Origin: Isoetes taiwanensis | Lineage: Eukaryota > Streptophyta > Lycopodiopsida > Isoetales > Isoetaceae | Direction of reading: 5' to 3' | Length of the DNA stretch: 64,000 bases | Assembly (NCBI GenBank): GCA_021234155.1 | Contig: JAJEKV010000036.1 | Coordinates: forward strand, 1,248,777-1,312,776 | Shown: positions 32,901 through 46,085 of the stretch, in pieces | Position numbering within the stretch: the first letter of the stretch is position 1 | Layout of the letters: every line of letters starts with the position of its first letter | Program-made: the position numbers and the translations under genes | The notes under the pieces: model-generated | The model's database searches: none | The model's input: only the letters and a program-made list of their open reading frames with translations | What the model was told of the DNA's origin: nothing

Positions 32901-33885
32901 TAATGAAATTGTGCTTTATGGACATATACCAATTAAATTGAAAGATTTTGCATGCATGTTTAACATTTGTTGTAAGAAGTCTTGTATGTTAAAGTTGCCC
33001 ATCTTTGTGTTTTCTTTATCTTCCTTGAAAATTGGCACTTTATGGCATGCCATTTGTAACTTTTTTATTTTGCACCTTACAAGATAGAAGGTACGTTGCT
33101 TTATTCCTTATGGTATAATAAAGGGATTTTTTGGCTGCGAAAGTTTGCAAATAGGATATTGTCTTTTCTCTCATTACATTTTGCAAAAGTAAAAAATAGA
33201 GAGGCAAGAGCTATGGAAACGGACAGCCGCCTCTAGCTTACAGAACTGTGCGCCACACGATTTTGCTGGAGTTGGCCAGTTGAAAACTTGAATGCGAGAT
33301 GGAGACATTTCCTTCATACATTCCAAAGGTAATAAAATTTGATTCATTGATAGTTTAAGATAGTAAGCTTGGATGGATATAAATGCTCTGACATAAAGCG
33401 GAAAGCTACTCAAAGATTTCCATATCCGGGAGTGTTAGACTTTCTAAATAGCCACAGCCCACACAAGCGGTTTTTCCCGGGCAAAGGGCAGCATAAAGTT
33501 TATGTGGATGCTCATTTAGATCAGACAGCATTCTTGTAATGCCCTTTGCATGAGGCGCAAGGGTTTGGACCATAGTAAGGACGATGCTCTTATGCTAGAC
33601 ATATGAAGACATGCAATAAGGTTTGCCATATCTGTTCTTAGAATTCAGAGGCTATATGAGTTTATCGTGGCCAAGTTTCTAGTTTTTTGCTCTACTATGC
33701 TAGCAGGCTTTAGCAATAACAGAAGTTTGATAGATTTACTCTGTTCATTTGATCTATACATTTGATAAGATCCTGTACTCTGTTCACTTTATTTATACAT
33801 CATGTTTGAGTCTGCAAATTTATTTTACAGTCCATTTTTCTTGCTTCTTCTAACTAATGGGCAAAGGGGATACAAATGGTGACCG

Positions 33886-34200
33886 GTGATGAACCGAGAA
33901 GCCAATTGTACCGTTTGGCCCTTGCTACATTACCATTTTCATGCTAATGTAGTATTATTTGGCTGCAGGTACCAGGCTTCTCTTCCCTTTGTGTCTTTCT
34001 TTGCTTATGGAATTAGTTTTTGCCGAAGAATGGACGAGAAACATACACTGCATGCAGTTTTCAGCCAAGTTCTATATGCCAAGTTTATTTACACTTTAGA
34101 TTTGATGATGGACGCATTTTTACAAATGAAGAAGTTTTTCTATGCTATCTACATCAAAAGATACACATCAAGTAATATCATTCTCTTTTTCAAGCTCTGA
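33886..34200 (+). CDS. 104-codon ORF in C1, unknown
   Basis: Open from ATG-less MMNREANC-type start (ATG at 33889) to TGA; includes YQASLPFVSFFAYGISFC and FFYAIYIKRYTSSN. Open again in C2 (37056-37370) but frameshifted in C3 and stopped in C4, so selection is doubtful. Confidence 0.15.
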   Translation: MMNREANCTVWPLLHYHFHANVVLFGCRYQASLPFVSFFAYGISFCRRMDEKHTLHAVFSQVLYAKFIYTLDLMMDAFLQMKKFFYAIYIKRYTSSNIILFFKL

Positions 34201-35782
34201 TATTTACCATAATGGGGCTGCAGACCTGCAAGCAAATATATGATCTACTAAAATTAGAGTTGTTCTTTAGCTCAGATTATATCTTTCATCTTTCAAAGTA
34301 TGTCTGTTATTCTGCTATATAGTGGCAGCTTTGAGGGCAATGTTAAAGCCTTGAAATGAAAAGTCCCTTATACATCAGGCACACAATATACGAGAAAGCT
34401 TTTTGTGTAAGCAAAGCTTGTGTACAAGGAATGTAATAATGCTTTGGGACTAGCATTTTTCTTAAAAGTAGCAGTGAGTTTTATTTATCTTGTTTATTCC
34501 TCTGCTTAAAATGATTGGAACAACAATAGGCTTTGACCATACATGCATATAACCAGAGGCTTTTATAGACTCTTATGAACATAAGATTGTCTTGAGGTAT
34601 AATTGTCTTTAAGTCTAATGGCTTAAAATATTATTATTTAAAAATGATCAGGACAGTTTTATGTCTTTTCAAGTCCAGGATATATATTAAATACTTGATG
34701 TTTTGGGATACAAGTGCCACCATAGATTTTCGGATCTTAGTGTGGACAGATAATACTATTAGGGGGATTGACCCTTGGTAGATGAGTCTTCTAGTTGGCT
34801 TTTGTCATGGCTAGTGGCTGCTGGATTTTTTTAGGAATTTCTGGTCATTGGTCTTATCAGTGACTCTTGTACCCTAAGCTCAAGTATTTAGTATAATTTC
34901 CTCGCTTTACTCATGTGCCTTTTTCCTGGGCCTGTTGAGTTTATACAGTTTGAAATCAACTTTATATGATGATATGCTGGCTCACAATAAGTCATATGAC
35001 TATTTACAGGTACATGTGTTGGTATTGCCTGTATGGAAAAGGATTTATCTACCATTGGAATCCACATTTCCAATTGGTCACCTGCATGGAAGAAGAAATA
35101 GTTGAGCTGGGACACAGTGTAGTACCCAAGCAATGTCATGCAAAGAGGGGCGTGTAGGCCATCATGCATTTACTCGAAAAACGAGGCTCGTGGTAAGGAG
35201 CTAGAAATGCGACATGCCACTATAATTCAGGTGACTTTTATGCATTTGTAATAAATTTAGCAGCCCTTGGCTGTGAGACGCCATCTTTGGTGACAAAGAC
35301 TTTTAAAGCAACAGTCTGTGGCTGTGAAATGCCATCCTTGGCAGTAAAGCCTCTAAAGCAGTGACACCAATATGCATTTGCCACTGGGCCTGATAAACTA
35401 TAATGCCACTCGGCCTTGTTCCTTATATTATTCCTGTTATTGGGAAGCATAAGGATGCAGCATTTCAGTTATAGTACCTACATGAAAGATATGCAGCTGA
35501 AACATACTTGTTCCATGTTCCTGGAATAAAGAGTTGGAAACAAACGTATCATATATGCTTAGAATAAGGTTATGGCAAATGACATAGACTACTACAAAAA
35601 CTCAGATGATTTTTTACTCATTCATGTGATGCACTAGAGGCTTTAACAAGGAAAACTACTATGAATATGATGTAGGGCTACTCCGTTGCCATTTGACCTG
35701 ATAATTATAATGCTACTCAGCCTTATACTTTACATTATCTAGCTTACATCCTTTGGGTTTAAATTCTGTATAGGGAAGGGCT

Positions 35783-35849
35783 AGACCTCTGCTGTAATGG
35801 TAGGGGTCTGCCCTCCCTAATATTACAGCTTAATTTAAATTAGAGGTCT
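35783..35849. repeat. Nested hairpin in unit C
   Basis: AGACCTCT (35783) pairs with AGAGGTCT (35842); inside it CTGTAAT (35792) pairs with ATTACAG (35822). Repeated in C3 at 48996-49062. Confidence 0.6.
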
Positions 35850-36080
35850 TCTCTTTCCTACGGTTGGTGGTAGGATTTTTTTATGAAGTACTTTCATGGC
35901 AAAATGTGAGTCTAGGTTGGCAGGTTGCTACCCCATAGTATGCTTCTATGGCAAAGGCATAATATACAAGCGAGTCTAGGTTGGCAGGTTGCTATGCCAT
36001 AATTGACACATGGCATGGATGTATTTAGAGGTGTAGCTAAATTCTAACAAAGCTATCTATCTTATAGAAAAGGTTTTTGT

Positions 36081-37542
36081 CTATGGACATATACCAATTA
36101 AATTGAAAGATTTTGCATGCATGTTTAACATTTGTTGTAAGAAGTCTTGTATGTTAAAGTTGCCCATCTTTGTGTTTTCTTTATCTTCCTTGAAAATTGG
36201 CACTTTATGGCATGCCATTTGTAACTTTTTTATTTTGCACCTTACAAGATAGAAGGTACGTTGCTTTATTCCTTATGGTATAGTAAGGGATTTTTTTGCT
36301 GCGAAAGTTTGCAAATAGGATATTGTCTTTTCTCTCATTACATTTTGCAAAAGTAAAAAATGGAGAGGCAAGAGCTATGGAAATGGACTGCCGCCTCTAG
36401 CTTACAGAACTGTGAGCCACACGATTTTGCTGGAGTTGCCAGTTGGAAACTTGACTGCGTGATGGAGACATTTCCTTCATACATTCTAAAGGTAAAATTT
36501 GATTCATTGATAGTTTAAGATAGTAAGCTTGGATGGATATGAATGCTCTGACATAAAGCGGAAAGCTATTCAAAGATTTCCATATCCGGGAGTGTTAGAC
36601 TTTCTAAATAGCCACAGCCCACACATGCGGTTTTTCCCGGGCAAAGGGCAGCATAAAGTTCATATGGATGCTCATTTAGATCAGACAACATTCTTGTGAT
36701 TCCCTTTGCATGAGGCGCAAGGGTTTGGACCATAGTAAGGACGATGCTCTTATGCTAGACATATGAAGACATGCAATAAGGTTTGCCATAGCTGTTCTTA
36801 GAATTCAGAGGCTATATGAGTTTATCGTGGCCAAGTTTCTGGTTTTTTGCTCTACTATGCTAGCAGGCTTTAGCAATAACAAAAGTTTAATAGATTTACT
36901 CTGTTCATTTGATCTATACATTTGATAAGATCCTTTACTCTGTTCATTTGATTTATACATCTGATAATATAATGTTTGAGTCTGCAAATTCATTTTACAG
37001 TCCATTTTTCTCGCTTCTTCTAACTAATGGGCAAAGGGGATACAAATGGTGACCGGTGATGAACCGAGAAGCCAATTGTACCGTTTGGCCCTTGCTACAT
37101 TACCATTTTCATGCTAATGTAGTATTGTTTGGCCGCAGGTACCAGGCTTCTCTTCCTTTTGTGTCTTTCTTTGCTTATGGAATTAGTTTTTGCCGAAGAA
37201 TGGACGAGAAACATACACTGCATGCAGTTTTCAGCCAAGTTCTACATGCCAAGTTTATTTACACTTTAGATTTGATGATGGACGCATTTTTACAAATGAA
37301 GAAGTTTTTCTATGCTATCTACATCAAAAGATACACATCAAGTAATATCATTCTCTTTTTCAAGCTCTGATATTTACCATAATGGGGCTGCAGACCTGCA
37401 AGCAAATATATGATCTACTAAAATTAGAGTTGTTCTTTAGCTCAGATTAGTGCTTATCTTTCATCTTTCAAAGTATGTCTGTTATTCTGCTATATAGTGG
37501 CAGCTTTGAGGGCAATGTTAAAGCCTTGAAATGAAAAGTCCC
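36081..37542 (+). repeat. Unit C2, truncated by segment B
   Basis: Matches the first 1.46 kb of C1, then breaks at AAAAGTCCC and enters segment B. Contains an intact exon-like block, 36360-36491: ATG, 44 codons MERQELWKWTAASSLQ..PSYILK, then donor GGTAAAATT. This block is identical in C4 (49589-49720) and altered in C1 and C3. Confidence 0.9.
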
Positions 37543-38189
37543 GCGGCTACCCACTGTCCACCATTGTAGAAAATCTGCTGAGATGAATGAGAAGCCTGTC
37601 GGGCGGTTTGTTGGTTTCATGCGAGCCCCATTCTAGAATAAAGCGGCAAGGAAGAGCATAGAAAAGCACAAAAAAGCTGAACAGACAAACACCTCACAAA
37701 AACTGAACCTAGATGATTAAACCACCTTCTGACAGTAGAGTATATGTCCTTCCAAAGAGGTACATTATAGAGGTAAGAATTCGGTAAGAATTGGGTAGGG
37801 AACCGTGGACTAGATTCTGAGAGCCTAAATCAGAAAGGCTTTCTGGCCCTTTCAAAATCTTCTCAAGTGGCAAGAGATTTCATCCGTCCCTAGTTCTCCA
37901 TTTCATATAAAAGAAATGTTCCGTCAAGACCCTAAACAAGTGTGTCTGATGGGACTAATCATAGAGCTCTGCATTGTGGCAATTGTTCTGCATGGCATAA
38001 AGTGCCTTTAAATCTGTTATTACTCGTTGTTGGATACAGGTGATCTAGTATGTGGTGGTAGTGAACTTTACTCCAAGATATTTGTATGTTTGTACGCATC
38101 TTGACCTTGATAAGTGAAACGAGATTATTTATGATGTCTAGAAGATGATATGAGGAGTATCTTAGTCTTTGTCAACTTCACCCGCATTC

Positions 38190-39130
38190 AGGTTTCCTAA
38201 CAGAAAGTGCTTAGTGCGTCCATATACTTTTGCATATTTGTTGGGATCCACATAATCTTCAATTGCCTAATGATATAATTAGCGAGCCGAGCCCCTCCTC
38301 TACCATATTGCATTAACCATTCTGCCAGCTGATCAATATAAGTCCAAATAGTGTAGAAGATAGTGGACATCCATGTTCTACTCCTACATTGTTGTTGATA
38401 GGGTGGCATGATGGAGGCATTCAAGTTGTGTCTATCTCATATATCTTCCCCTACCCAGCCTAAAACCAAAGGTTGTGAAGAGAGTAGCTAGGCTCTTTTT
38501 CTAGGTCCATGGAAAAGAGGATATATATATATTGCATTTTGCAATTCTTCTCGGACGTCTAGCAGTGGAAATCTCTCCCAACAGCTTCTCGCTAAGCAAC
38601 AATGTCAAAAGCCTTTGTGAAATCCACAAAGCAGGAGTACAAATCTTGTCTTTCATTTCTATTGTCGTCTTCTCTGCCCATGATGTCAATGATGTTCAAG
38701 GATTTCGGCGAGCAATGACTATAACGATGTGATAGATTGGCAGGCAGGACAATATTGATCCCCTGCTTTATATATTGGAACTACTCTAATGATGGTCCAA
38801 TGCATGGAGAAGCTTTTGGAGGGCTCTATTAAATGAACTAGTCAAAACTGGGGCAATCTGAGGTCCAGCGCACTTCATGTATGCATGCTATCCAGATCAG
38901 TTGCCTTGCCATTCGAGAGTCATTGTAAGTCATGAATAACATTTGTCTCTGTTATAGTAAGTGGGGGACTGGCATGTGCTGGTGCAATATTTCGAATCAA
39001 ATCAGGATCATAGAGTTGCATCAAGTGCTGCATCCACTGGTCTGAAGAGATGTTGCCAAGAGGCTGCATAGGCTTGTGTAATCCTTTCCTCCAGAATATT
39101 TTGGGTGGTGATCAAAGAGGTAAAACATTT
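38190..39130 (-). pseudogene. LINE RT relic (copy in B)
   Basis: Same dead RT as 9040-10005 with motifs YIDQLAEWL and CFVDFTKAFD; some short differences around 38180-38215. Confidence 0.78.
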
Positions 39131-39861
39131 TTCGTTAATGTTCGGCAATGTAATGTGCTTTTTTACCTTTGATAGAACCGCCTGACTGCTTAGGACGTAG
39201 AATGGTATCAATTATCAATCTGAGAATGATAGCTCAGATTGGGATGAATGAAACTTTTGCGATGAAGAAAAATGCCGATATGAGAAGCAATCTTGTAATA
39301 AAAAAGAACCTAATGGTCCAAAACTGCATGCAATACACACATGAGATGCTTGCATGGACATCCTCCCTAGAATATTGAACCCATGGTCCGGATCTTAACC
39401 TGTTGCAAAAAAATGATTATAATTATTGTCAAAAGAGTTCCAGCTGATCTAACAAAAATAATAAGAGAACTATCCATATTATTATTGATGCATTGTTATT
39501 TATTATAGATGGGTCTGTGTAGAGGGATTTAAATTTATGAGATTGTTTTACGTGCTCTTACAAAAAAATGGAGATGCATTTACTAGAAAAATCTCTAGAG
39601 CAAGCATATTTCACAAGCCTTAAAGCATAATTCCATATCTAAGAACTGTTATGAAGTTATGAATAAAAATATAAGAACATACTGCAGATACTCGCAAAGA
39701 ATGTATTCTATGTATCATATATATGTGTGTACAATCACCATGAATGGCGCAAGAGAACAGGACACTAGAACAAAGAAGAGCACATAACTAGCATTGAATC
39801 AGATATGCTCGGGCTCTATCCTTAAGGCCGAGGAGACTGGTTCCAAAATTTTTTAGAAGAG

Positions 39862-39976
39862 TGTTTTTCGAACTTTTCAGAACTTTAGAGAATATTTTGG
39901 AAGGTTCTAGAGGAATAATCCTGGAACTTTTGGAACTTTCGGAAGGTTCTTGGAAAGGAATATTTTCATATAAATA
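39862..39976 (+). promoter_or_regulatory. HSE cluster plus TATA box, module 1 (B)
   Basis: Same as 10795-10910, but one G is missing after TTCGG, which shifts the four-unit element out of perfect register. TATAAATA at 39969-39976. Confidence 0.5.
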
Positions 39977-40007
39977 TGGGTGACGGCCATATACATATTA
40001 TATCGGT

Positions 40008-40253
40008 ATGGTCGTCACACCATTGTCCCCCTACGACAGCAGCGAGTCGTCAAAGCTAGAGCCGGAGTACTTGGATCAGCTTATCTGGATAACATTAGTG
40101 AAACCCAGCAACTTTATTAGGAGCATTAATCAAATTTTCTGCAGGTTCGCAGGTGTGATCACTTGGAGAGTATCCTTCTCAATCGATGAAGTAGTAAAAA
40201 TGGCGTCGAATGAACCTAGAGTCCAAAACCTTCCGAAGTTTGAATTCTTATGA
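40008..40253 (+). CDS. Conserved 81-codon ORF (B copy)
   Basis: Identical peptide to 10942-11187, behind the same TATA box. Conservation may only reflect how young the duplication is. Confidence 0.28.
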   Translation: MVVTPLSPYDSSESSKLEPEYLDQLIWITLVKPSNFIRSINQIFCRFAGVITWRVSFSIDEVVKMASNEPRVQNLPKFEFL

Positions 40254-40605
40254 TGATCAATGTCAACTAGAGGAGGCCATAGAGAAATCCAATCCAGAAA
40301 GAAATTGGACATATGGATCTGAAAATGGAACATGAGATCTTTCACCATTCATGGCGATTGTACATATTCAAGATTATTCATTCTTCTCGAGTATCTACAG
40401 GGTGTTCTTGTATTTTTGTTCGTAGATTCATGATTGTTTGAACTGCAATGCCGGACCCCATACTGAAGGCCCATTATATACTAGCGAGTGGCGATTTCGG
40501 AAAGTTTCCTTGAAGAATGTTCTAGAGGAATAATTTTGGGACTTTCTAGAAGATTCCTAGAAAGACATGTTCTTGTATAAAGATGAGGGACGACCATATA
40601 TATAT

Positions 40606-41700
40606 ACAAGAAAATTAATACGTCCTACGGCGCATTGTTCCAGTTTTAGCATGTTTTTACGATGTAAGGCCCTATAGTGCTCTAGATAACCAATGATTCT
40701 ACTGAGATTCTTTTAGATTCTCCTAGATTCTCTTAGAATTTTCTATTTTGATTGAGGTGCATACCCATGAGCATTTAAAACCTTCTAAAATGATCTATTT
40801 TGGATCTGTGCAACATTTTTAAAACATTTTCCATTTTTAGACTAAGGCGCTTACCTTGAGCATCTAGAATATATTTTTTTTCAAGATTTATATTGTACAC
40901 CTTTATTATGAAACATTTTAGAACATTCTATTGTCGCGTTTTGCAAAATCTTAAAAAAACTCTAAGATTTCATCAAGATTTTCTTACATTCCCTTAGATA
41001 TTATGAAGATTCCCTTAGCTTCAATTAGATTTTAAGATATTCCGTTAAACTTGTATATTTTCCTAGATTCTCTTACAACTTATGAGATTTCCTTATATTC
41101 CCTTTAATTCTTCTGGATTCCCTTACATTCTAGAAATTTCTAGAACATTTTAGAACTTTCTGGAACATTTTGAAAGTTTCAAAACATCCTAGAATATTAT
41201 AGTCTATTTTATCTTAATTAGAACATTACCCTTAAGTATATTTGAAACGTAAATTTCTTATAGAATTAATGTTTGGTCTAGTGGTTAGAGTGGGGGGTTT
41301 AGGGGATTGAGGACCAGGGTTCGAATCCCCCCAATAACATAAAAAATTTTAAAAGCCTTTCCTTAAGGAACGAGCATTCAATATGAGCCTTAGGATCTTA
41401 GACTTGATCAACGATCAAGATCTCACCATATAAAAGCAATATGAGCCGTAGGATCTATTACATATAATTCCCAAAGCCACGTGGACCGTAGGATGTGTCC
41501 CCAAGCCACGTGAGCCGTCGGATCTCGGACCGACGGTCAGGATCAGATCAATCTGGACCGTAGGACCACGGTACACATATTATATGTAAACTCCCAGGCC
41601 ATCTGGGCCGTAGGATACGTCCCAAACCCACGTGAGCCGTCGGATCTCGAACGGACGGTCGGATAAGCGCGAAACATAAGAACATATATAGATCAGATAT
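40606..41700 (+). repeat. Single U unit in segment B
   Basis: One unit, about 1.1 kb, with TTC/GAA array 41128-41170 (TTC, GAA, TTC, GAA, TTT, GAA, TTC, GAA every 5 bases) and the CCGTMGGATC block. Confidence 0.85.
41269..41340 (+). ncRNA. tRNA-like element in segment B
   Basis: 72 bases; A-box-like TGGTCTAGTGG and B box GGTTCGAATCC both intact, as in U1. Confidence 0.55.
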
Positions 41701-41834
41701 ATCATATCTTTATGGTCGTCACAAGAAGGAGTTCATGAAATAAATTTCTTTCCTTGGATTCTAAAAGGCAATTTGCCCTATTTCAAGTCTCCGATATGGT
41801 TTAACCTATTGGTAAGCTTGACCCTCTTAAACAT

Positions 41835-42095
41835 GTGCATGGCGATCAAGTGCAGAAGCACAACCGGATGGTCATGCACCAAATTGATTCGAAACCCCTT
41901 TGGATTCCCTTGTATATTGCTAAAACCAATGTTAAACTACATCTCGAATGGAAATATGGTTGTCCAACGGGCATGTTAAATACGTTTCAATCTATGGTCG
42001 TTGTTGCAAATGATTTGTTGAGATTTTTTCGCAAATCCAACAAAGAAGTGATGCAAAATAGAGATCGATATCTGGACGAAAACACTACAGGCTAG
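41835..42095 (+). CDS. Conserved 86-codon ORF (B copy), unknown
   Basis: Same frame as 16306-16566; one residue differs (N to K near the start). No family recognised. Confidence 0.25.
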   Translation: MHGDQVQKHNRMVMHQIDSKPLWIPLYIAKTNVKLHLEWKYGCPTGMLNTFQSMVVVANDLLRFFRKSNKEVMQNRDRYLDENTTG

Positions 42096-45000
42096 GCATA
42101 AAATCTTGTTGTTTCTGGCAGTAACAGATCATGAAGCAGCAAAAAAAGTGTATGCTGCAACTCGGTGTTTGATCCAATGGAACTTTGTCTTCACTACCTT
42201 TTGGATCCATCGATCTGGGACATCAAATCGGGATTCTTGTGCAAAGCGAGCATAGATCCATGTATGCTGCATGCATGCATTTTTTTTACTTGCTACATCA
42301 TTTGGGACATAGCCACTTATAGGGTTCTTCATCGACTCCTATATCTAGCATAATAACAAGGGTTACTTTTGTGTTTTTATACGTTTTTTTTACATGGTTT
42401 TTTTTTATGATTTTGTTATTGTATTCATGCAAGTGTACTAAATAGCATTTCTAAAGTGCACCCTTTCATAGGTGTTGATGCACGCTTTTGGAGCTGTTGG
42501 TTTTGAATAAGAAATGCAATCTTGTGATCGTGGTCTGTCAAAGTTTTGGACCAATGCAGACGTGGATGAAATTATTATTATAGGGTTTCAATAGTCCAAA
42601 TTTTTATTCATGCCCGATTCTTTTCTTAACAAAAAAATTGTTTCAGATTGTTCAGGCTAACTTGCTGTTCTTTATGAGATGCATGGGAGCTGCTTGGTAG
42701 CAAAGCTAGGGTTCTTCAAAACTCCGTGCCTGGCTGCTGCCTCTTAAATTTCGCATATGGGAAGAAGGGCAAAGCAAATGGCAGTGTATGTTGTTTGTCA
42801 TAAACAATTTCAGCCAGAGAGTAATCTAGGCTCTCTCCTCGTACTGTAAATAGGCCATTCAGAGGTGTGGATATAACAGTTCCAGCCTCTATGGAGGCAA
42901 CCAGTTAACATATCTTCACCTTTTGTAGCTCCAGCAACAAACCATTTTGTTGAATTTTTGGGCACCCTAGAATCTGGGTTTGTGGAAGTGGTTTACAAAA
43001 AAGGTTTTGCGATTTTTTAGCTGGTTGAAGATTAGAAATTCTGAAGCATACTATAGAATATGTTTAAATCATAGGCATAAGCATAGATTGTAGACCTCCT
43101 CCTTGGATCTTTTTGCCCATGCAAAAATGATGGATGGGCACTAAAATTCTTGCTCTAGGTTGTAGATTCCATTGACAATTCCGGTTAAGTAGTGGAAGGC
43201 AGTTAGTATTTGCAGAGTCCTATGATGTAGAACCATTTTGGCATTTCGTATGACTAGTACGTGCATGTTTTTTGCAGGTCAGGATGCTAAAAAATCTCAG
43301 TATTTTTTGTTGAGATAAATTACTTTTTGGTTTGGTGCATGCCACGATCGCATTTTGATGTGCTATGTCCCAAGGGATGAAGATGTCTTCTTCAGGTAGA
43401 TTTCCAACCTATGCTCCATAGATCAAACCTGTTTGTGATGGGAGGGCTGAAGAATCCCCCTCCCCCGCGACGAATTCAGTCTCCCCCTGCTATTAGCTGG
43501 TGCCCAGGGTCAATTTTGTCCATAATAGCATGAACAGTAGGACGGGGAGAAAAGCTGAAGATTACAAGCTCATAGCAAGCAGCCATTTCGTTAAGGAAAA
43601 AATCCAGTCCAGGTCTCTTTCTGACTGCTAACTTTTTGTATAGGTTTCAGAGTGTTTTATGCCTACCACAAAATCATAAAGATGGATAGTGGAGCTGCAA
43701 CATCTCAAATCCCCGGGGGATTCACCTTTGATCAGCGTATAACCCATGAGAGTTCAACGGAGGGGTGTTTTTTGGACCATTTGCGTACGTATTCTTAGGG
43801 GTTAGGGGTGTTTTTAGGCACTGATTTGGAGCAATATCTATACAGAGAGAGATCAAATTGGCTTTTAAAATTGCGTATACAAGGGGTTTTTTTTTTTTAC
43901 CCTCCGAACGCAGATGCCATACCCCCTTATGTATAAGTGCACCCGCTCAAATCAAAGGTGCTGATTAGTGTTTCATCCATATCCGTAATCAAAGTTGCCT
44001 TTCCCATGTCTTCTATTCGCATTACAGGTAACTCCGCCCATTCAAAAAATTATTTGTTTTAAAAATTTTATTTTAACGACAAATGGGGGGATTAGATTCG
44101 TCACGGGGTGTGGGGGGGGGATATTTGTGATATACTGTAGAGCAAGTTCATGTTCAAATTTGCAATCTGAAATGGTTGGAAATGAATTTGATGATTTTAA
44201 AAGCCATCATTCGTGTATGTTATATGTGTACAGATACCTCTATAAGCTTCTTTTTCTATACATGCTACCATATCAAAAGAATTTGGCTTTTTGACATCAT
44301 TTTATTGTAGAGATCATCGCTGGGCAGGAAATTGTGGCCTGCCTTCTGAAATTGAGGTGTGAAGCTTCGAATTTTGAATGTTCTACATTTCTTCATGTCT
44401 CTACGAGAAGCAAATATACTGACGTTGCTAGAGAGAAACAGACATGTCGATGATGCTAAAGATGCACATGCTACTAGCTTCTTGCTCATCATCTCATTGT
44501 CTCGAAAGGTAATACCCTTTCCCTCTAGCTCTCTTAATATATCCCCTTGATTATAGATCCCTATAAGCAGCTCCTTTTTTATTCTTCAATCTACAGAGGG
44601 AATCCATTCCATGTTCTAACAAGTTTTGTTTGGATGAAGATGTTATTGCCAAGCTGTTTTCTTCTTCTTGGGTTACATCTTCATGGCCTTGTGTAAAGGT
44701 AATGGTATATACTAGAAGACAGCTTCTTGAAGATTAGGTGAAGATACGCCTCTAGGCATTGTCACCTAAATGGCAAAGATATTGGTCTTTCCTTCTTCTT
44801 GCAGGTATGTGTTCCTCTGTTCTCCATGTAGAAACTCCAACAAATGACCCACTCTTTAACAACCAGGCAGATTCCATAGTTGTTCTTATTCAAGCAAAAT
44901 ATCATTGGCAGTTATGCCATTTTCTCTTTTGTTGTGATGTGAACCCCGCATTAATGAAATTTTTTCCGCTCACAAAATGTCCTCCACACTCCACAACTGC

Positions 45001-45847
45001 TCCCTGAGCACATCATGAGGCATTATATGAGGGCATTAAGGTGCTCGCTGTGGAAGAGAGGACTTGAACAGCCTTGCAGAAACCCTGAATGGGTGGACAT
45101 AACTAGCACTGTACCATAGAAAGACATGTTTGCATGAGCAGTGTTCTATAGAAAGAGATGATTGCATGTGAAAACAGAAATGACAAAGTACAGATTATGG
45201 GCATTTGCAGCATCTCAAGCTTTGTGGAATACATGTAAGCAGCAATCACAATTAGGCAAATTGGAATATTGGGACAAATATGCTTTGACACATTTTGTTC
45301 ACTAACTTCTCAATCATATAAATGCGCAACCCCTGCATTGGTTTGCCTTTTCTTTTCTTATTTGCTTAGGATTGTAGACATTTGAATTATACACTATGGT
45401 TTAATTATTCTTTTTCTTAATTCTTTCTTCTTTCTTATTTGCCTAAGATTGTACACCATCATAGACATAAAACTTAGTCTGTGAACACCTTAGGATAGTT
45501 CAAAATAATAGGGAAACTCTTACCTACATTAGGAATATTATCATTGCATCTAGGCCATATAATAGCTTAGACTGTAACTGATCTTGTTTGATATATTAGG
45601 AATATCAATATTGCACCTAGTCTACTATAATTGCTTAGATTGCAATTTAGCTTGTTTGAATGTGAGTTTCTATACGGATGTTTAGGTAGACTGATATCAT
45701 GTCATGTCTCTGCTATCAAACAGATTGAAGTGGCTCACAAGACAAAAATAAACCTTTTTGAGCTTGCTTCCAATGCATTCCAATGTTATCACAAACATAT
45801 TATTATTATTATGTATAACAAATGACATTGTGGCTTCAAACCCACTC

Positions 45848-45882
<35 letters not shown>

Positions 45883-46085
45883 TACTTTCATGGCAAAATG
45901 TGAGTCTAGGTTGGCAGGTTGCTATCCCATAGTATGCTTCTATGGCAAAGGCATAATATACAAGCGAGTCTAGGTTTGCAGGTTGCTATGCCATAATTGA
46001 CACATGGCATAGATGTATTTAGAGGTGTAGCTAAATTCTAACAAAGCTATCTACCTTGGCCACGCTCTATCTTATAGAAAAGGTT

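Larger units (their letters stand above)
32918..36080 (+). repeat. Unit C1
   Basis: Starts TATGGACATATACCAATTAA, ends with the doubled GAGTCTAGGTTGGCAGGTTG tail; about 3.16 kb. No known gene. It holds exon-like open stretches: 33886-34200 (104 codons) and 35009-35157, which follows TATTTACAG and reads YMCWYCLYGKGFIYHW then ..HAKRGV-stop. Confidence 0.9.
37543..46085 (+). repeat. Segmental duplication, copy B
   Basis: Partner of 8441-20510; see that entry for anchors. Contains one U unit only. A homopolymer of about 30 T lies at 45850-45880 where A has about 10. Confidence 0.95.

Noticed and set aside
45697-45973. ORFs with poly-Lys or poly-Phe
   Set aside because: Created by the homopolymer T run at 45850-45880.
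8441-46085. Reading A and B as LTRs of one giant retroelement
   Set aside because: They are far too long, contain unrelated elements, and start inside repeat X; segmental duplication explains them.
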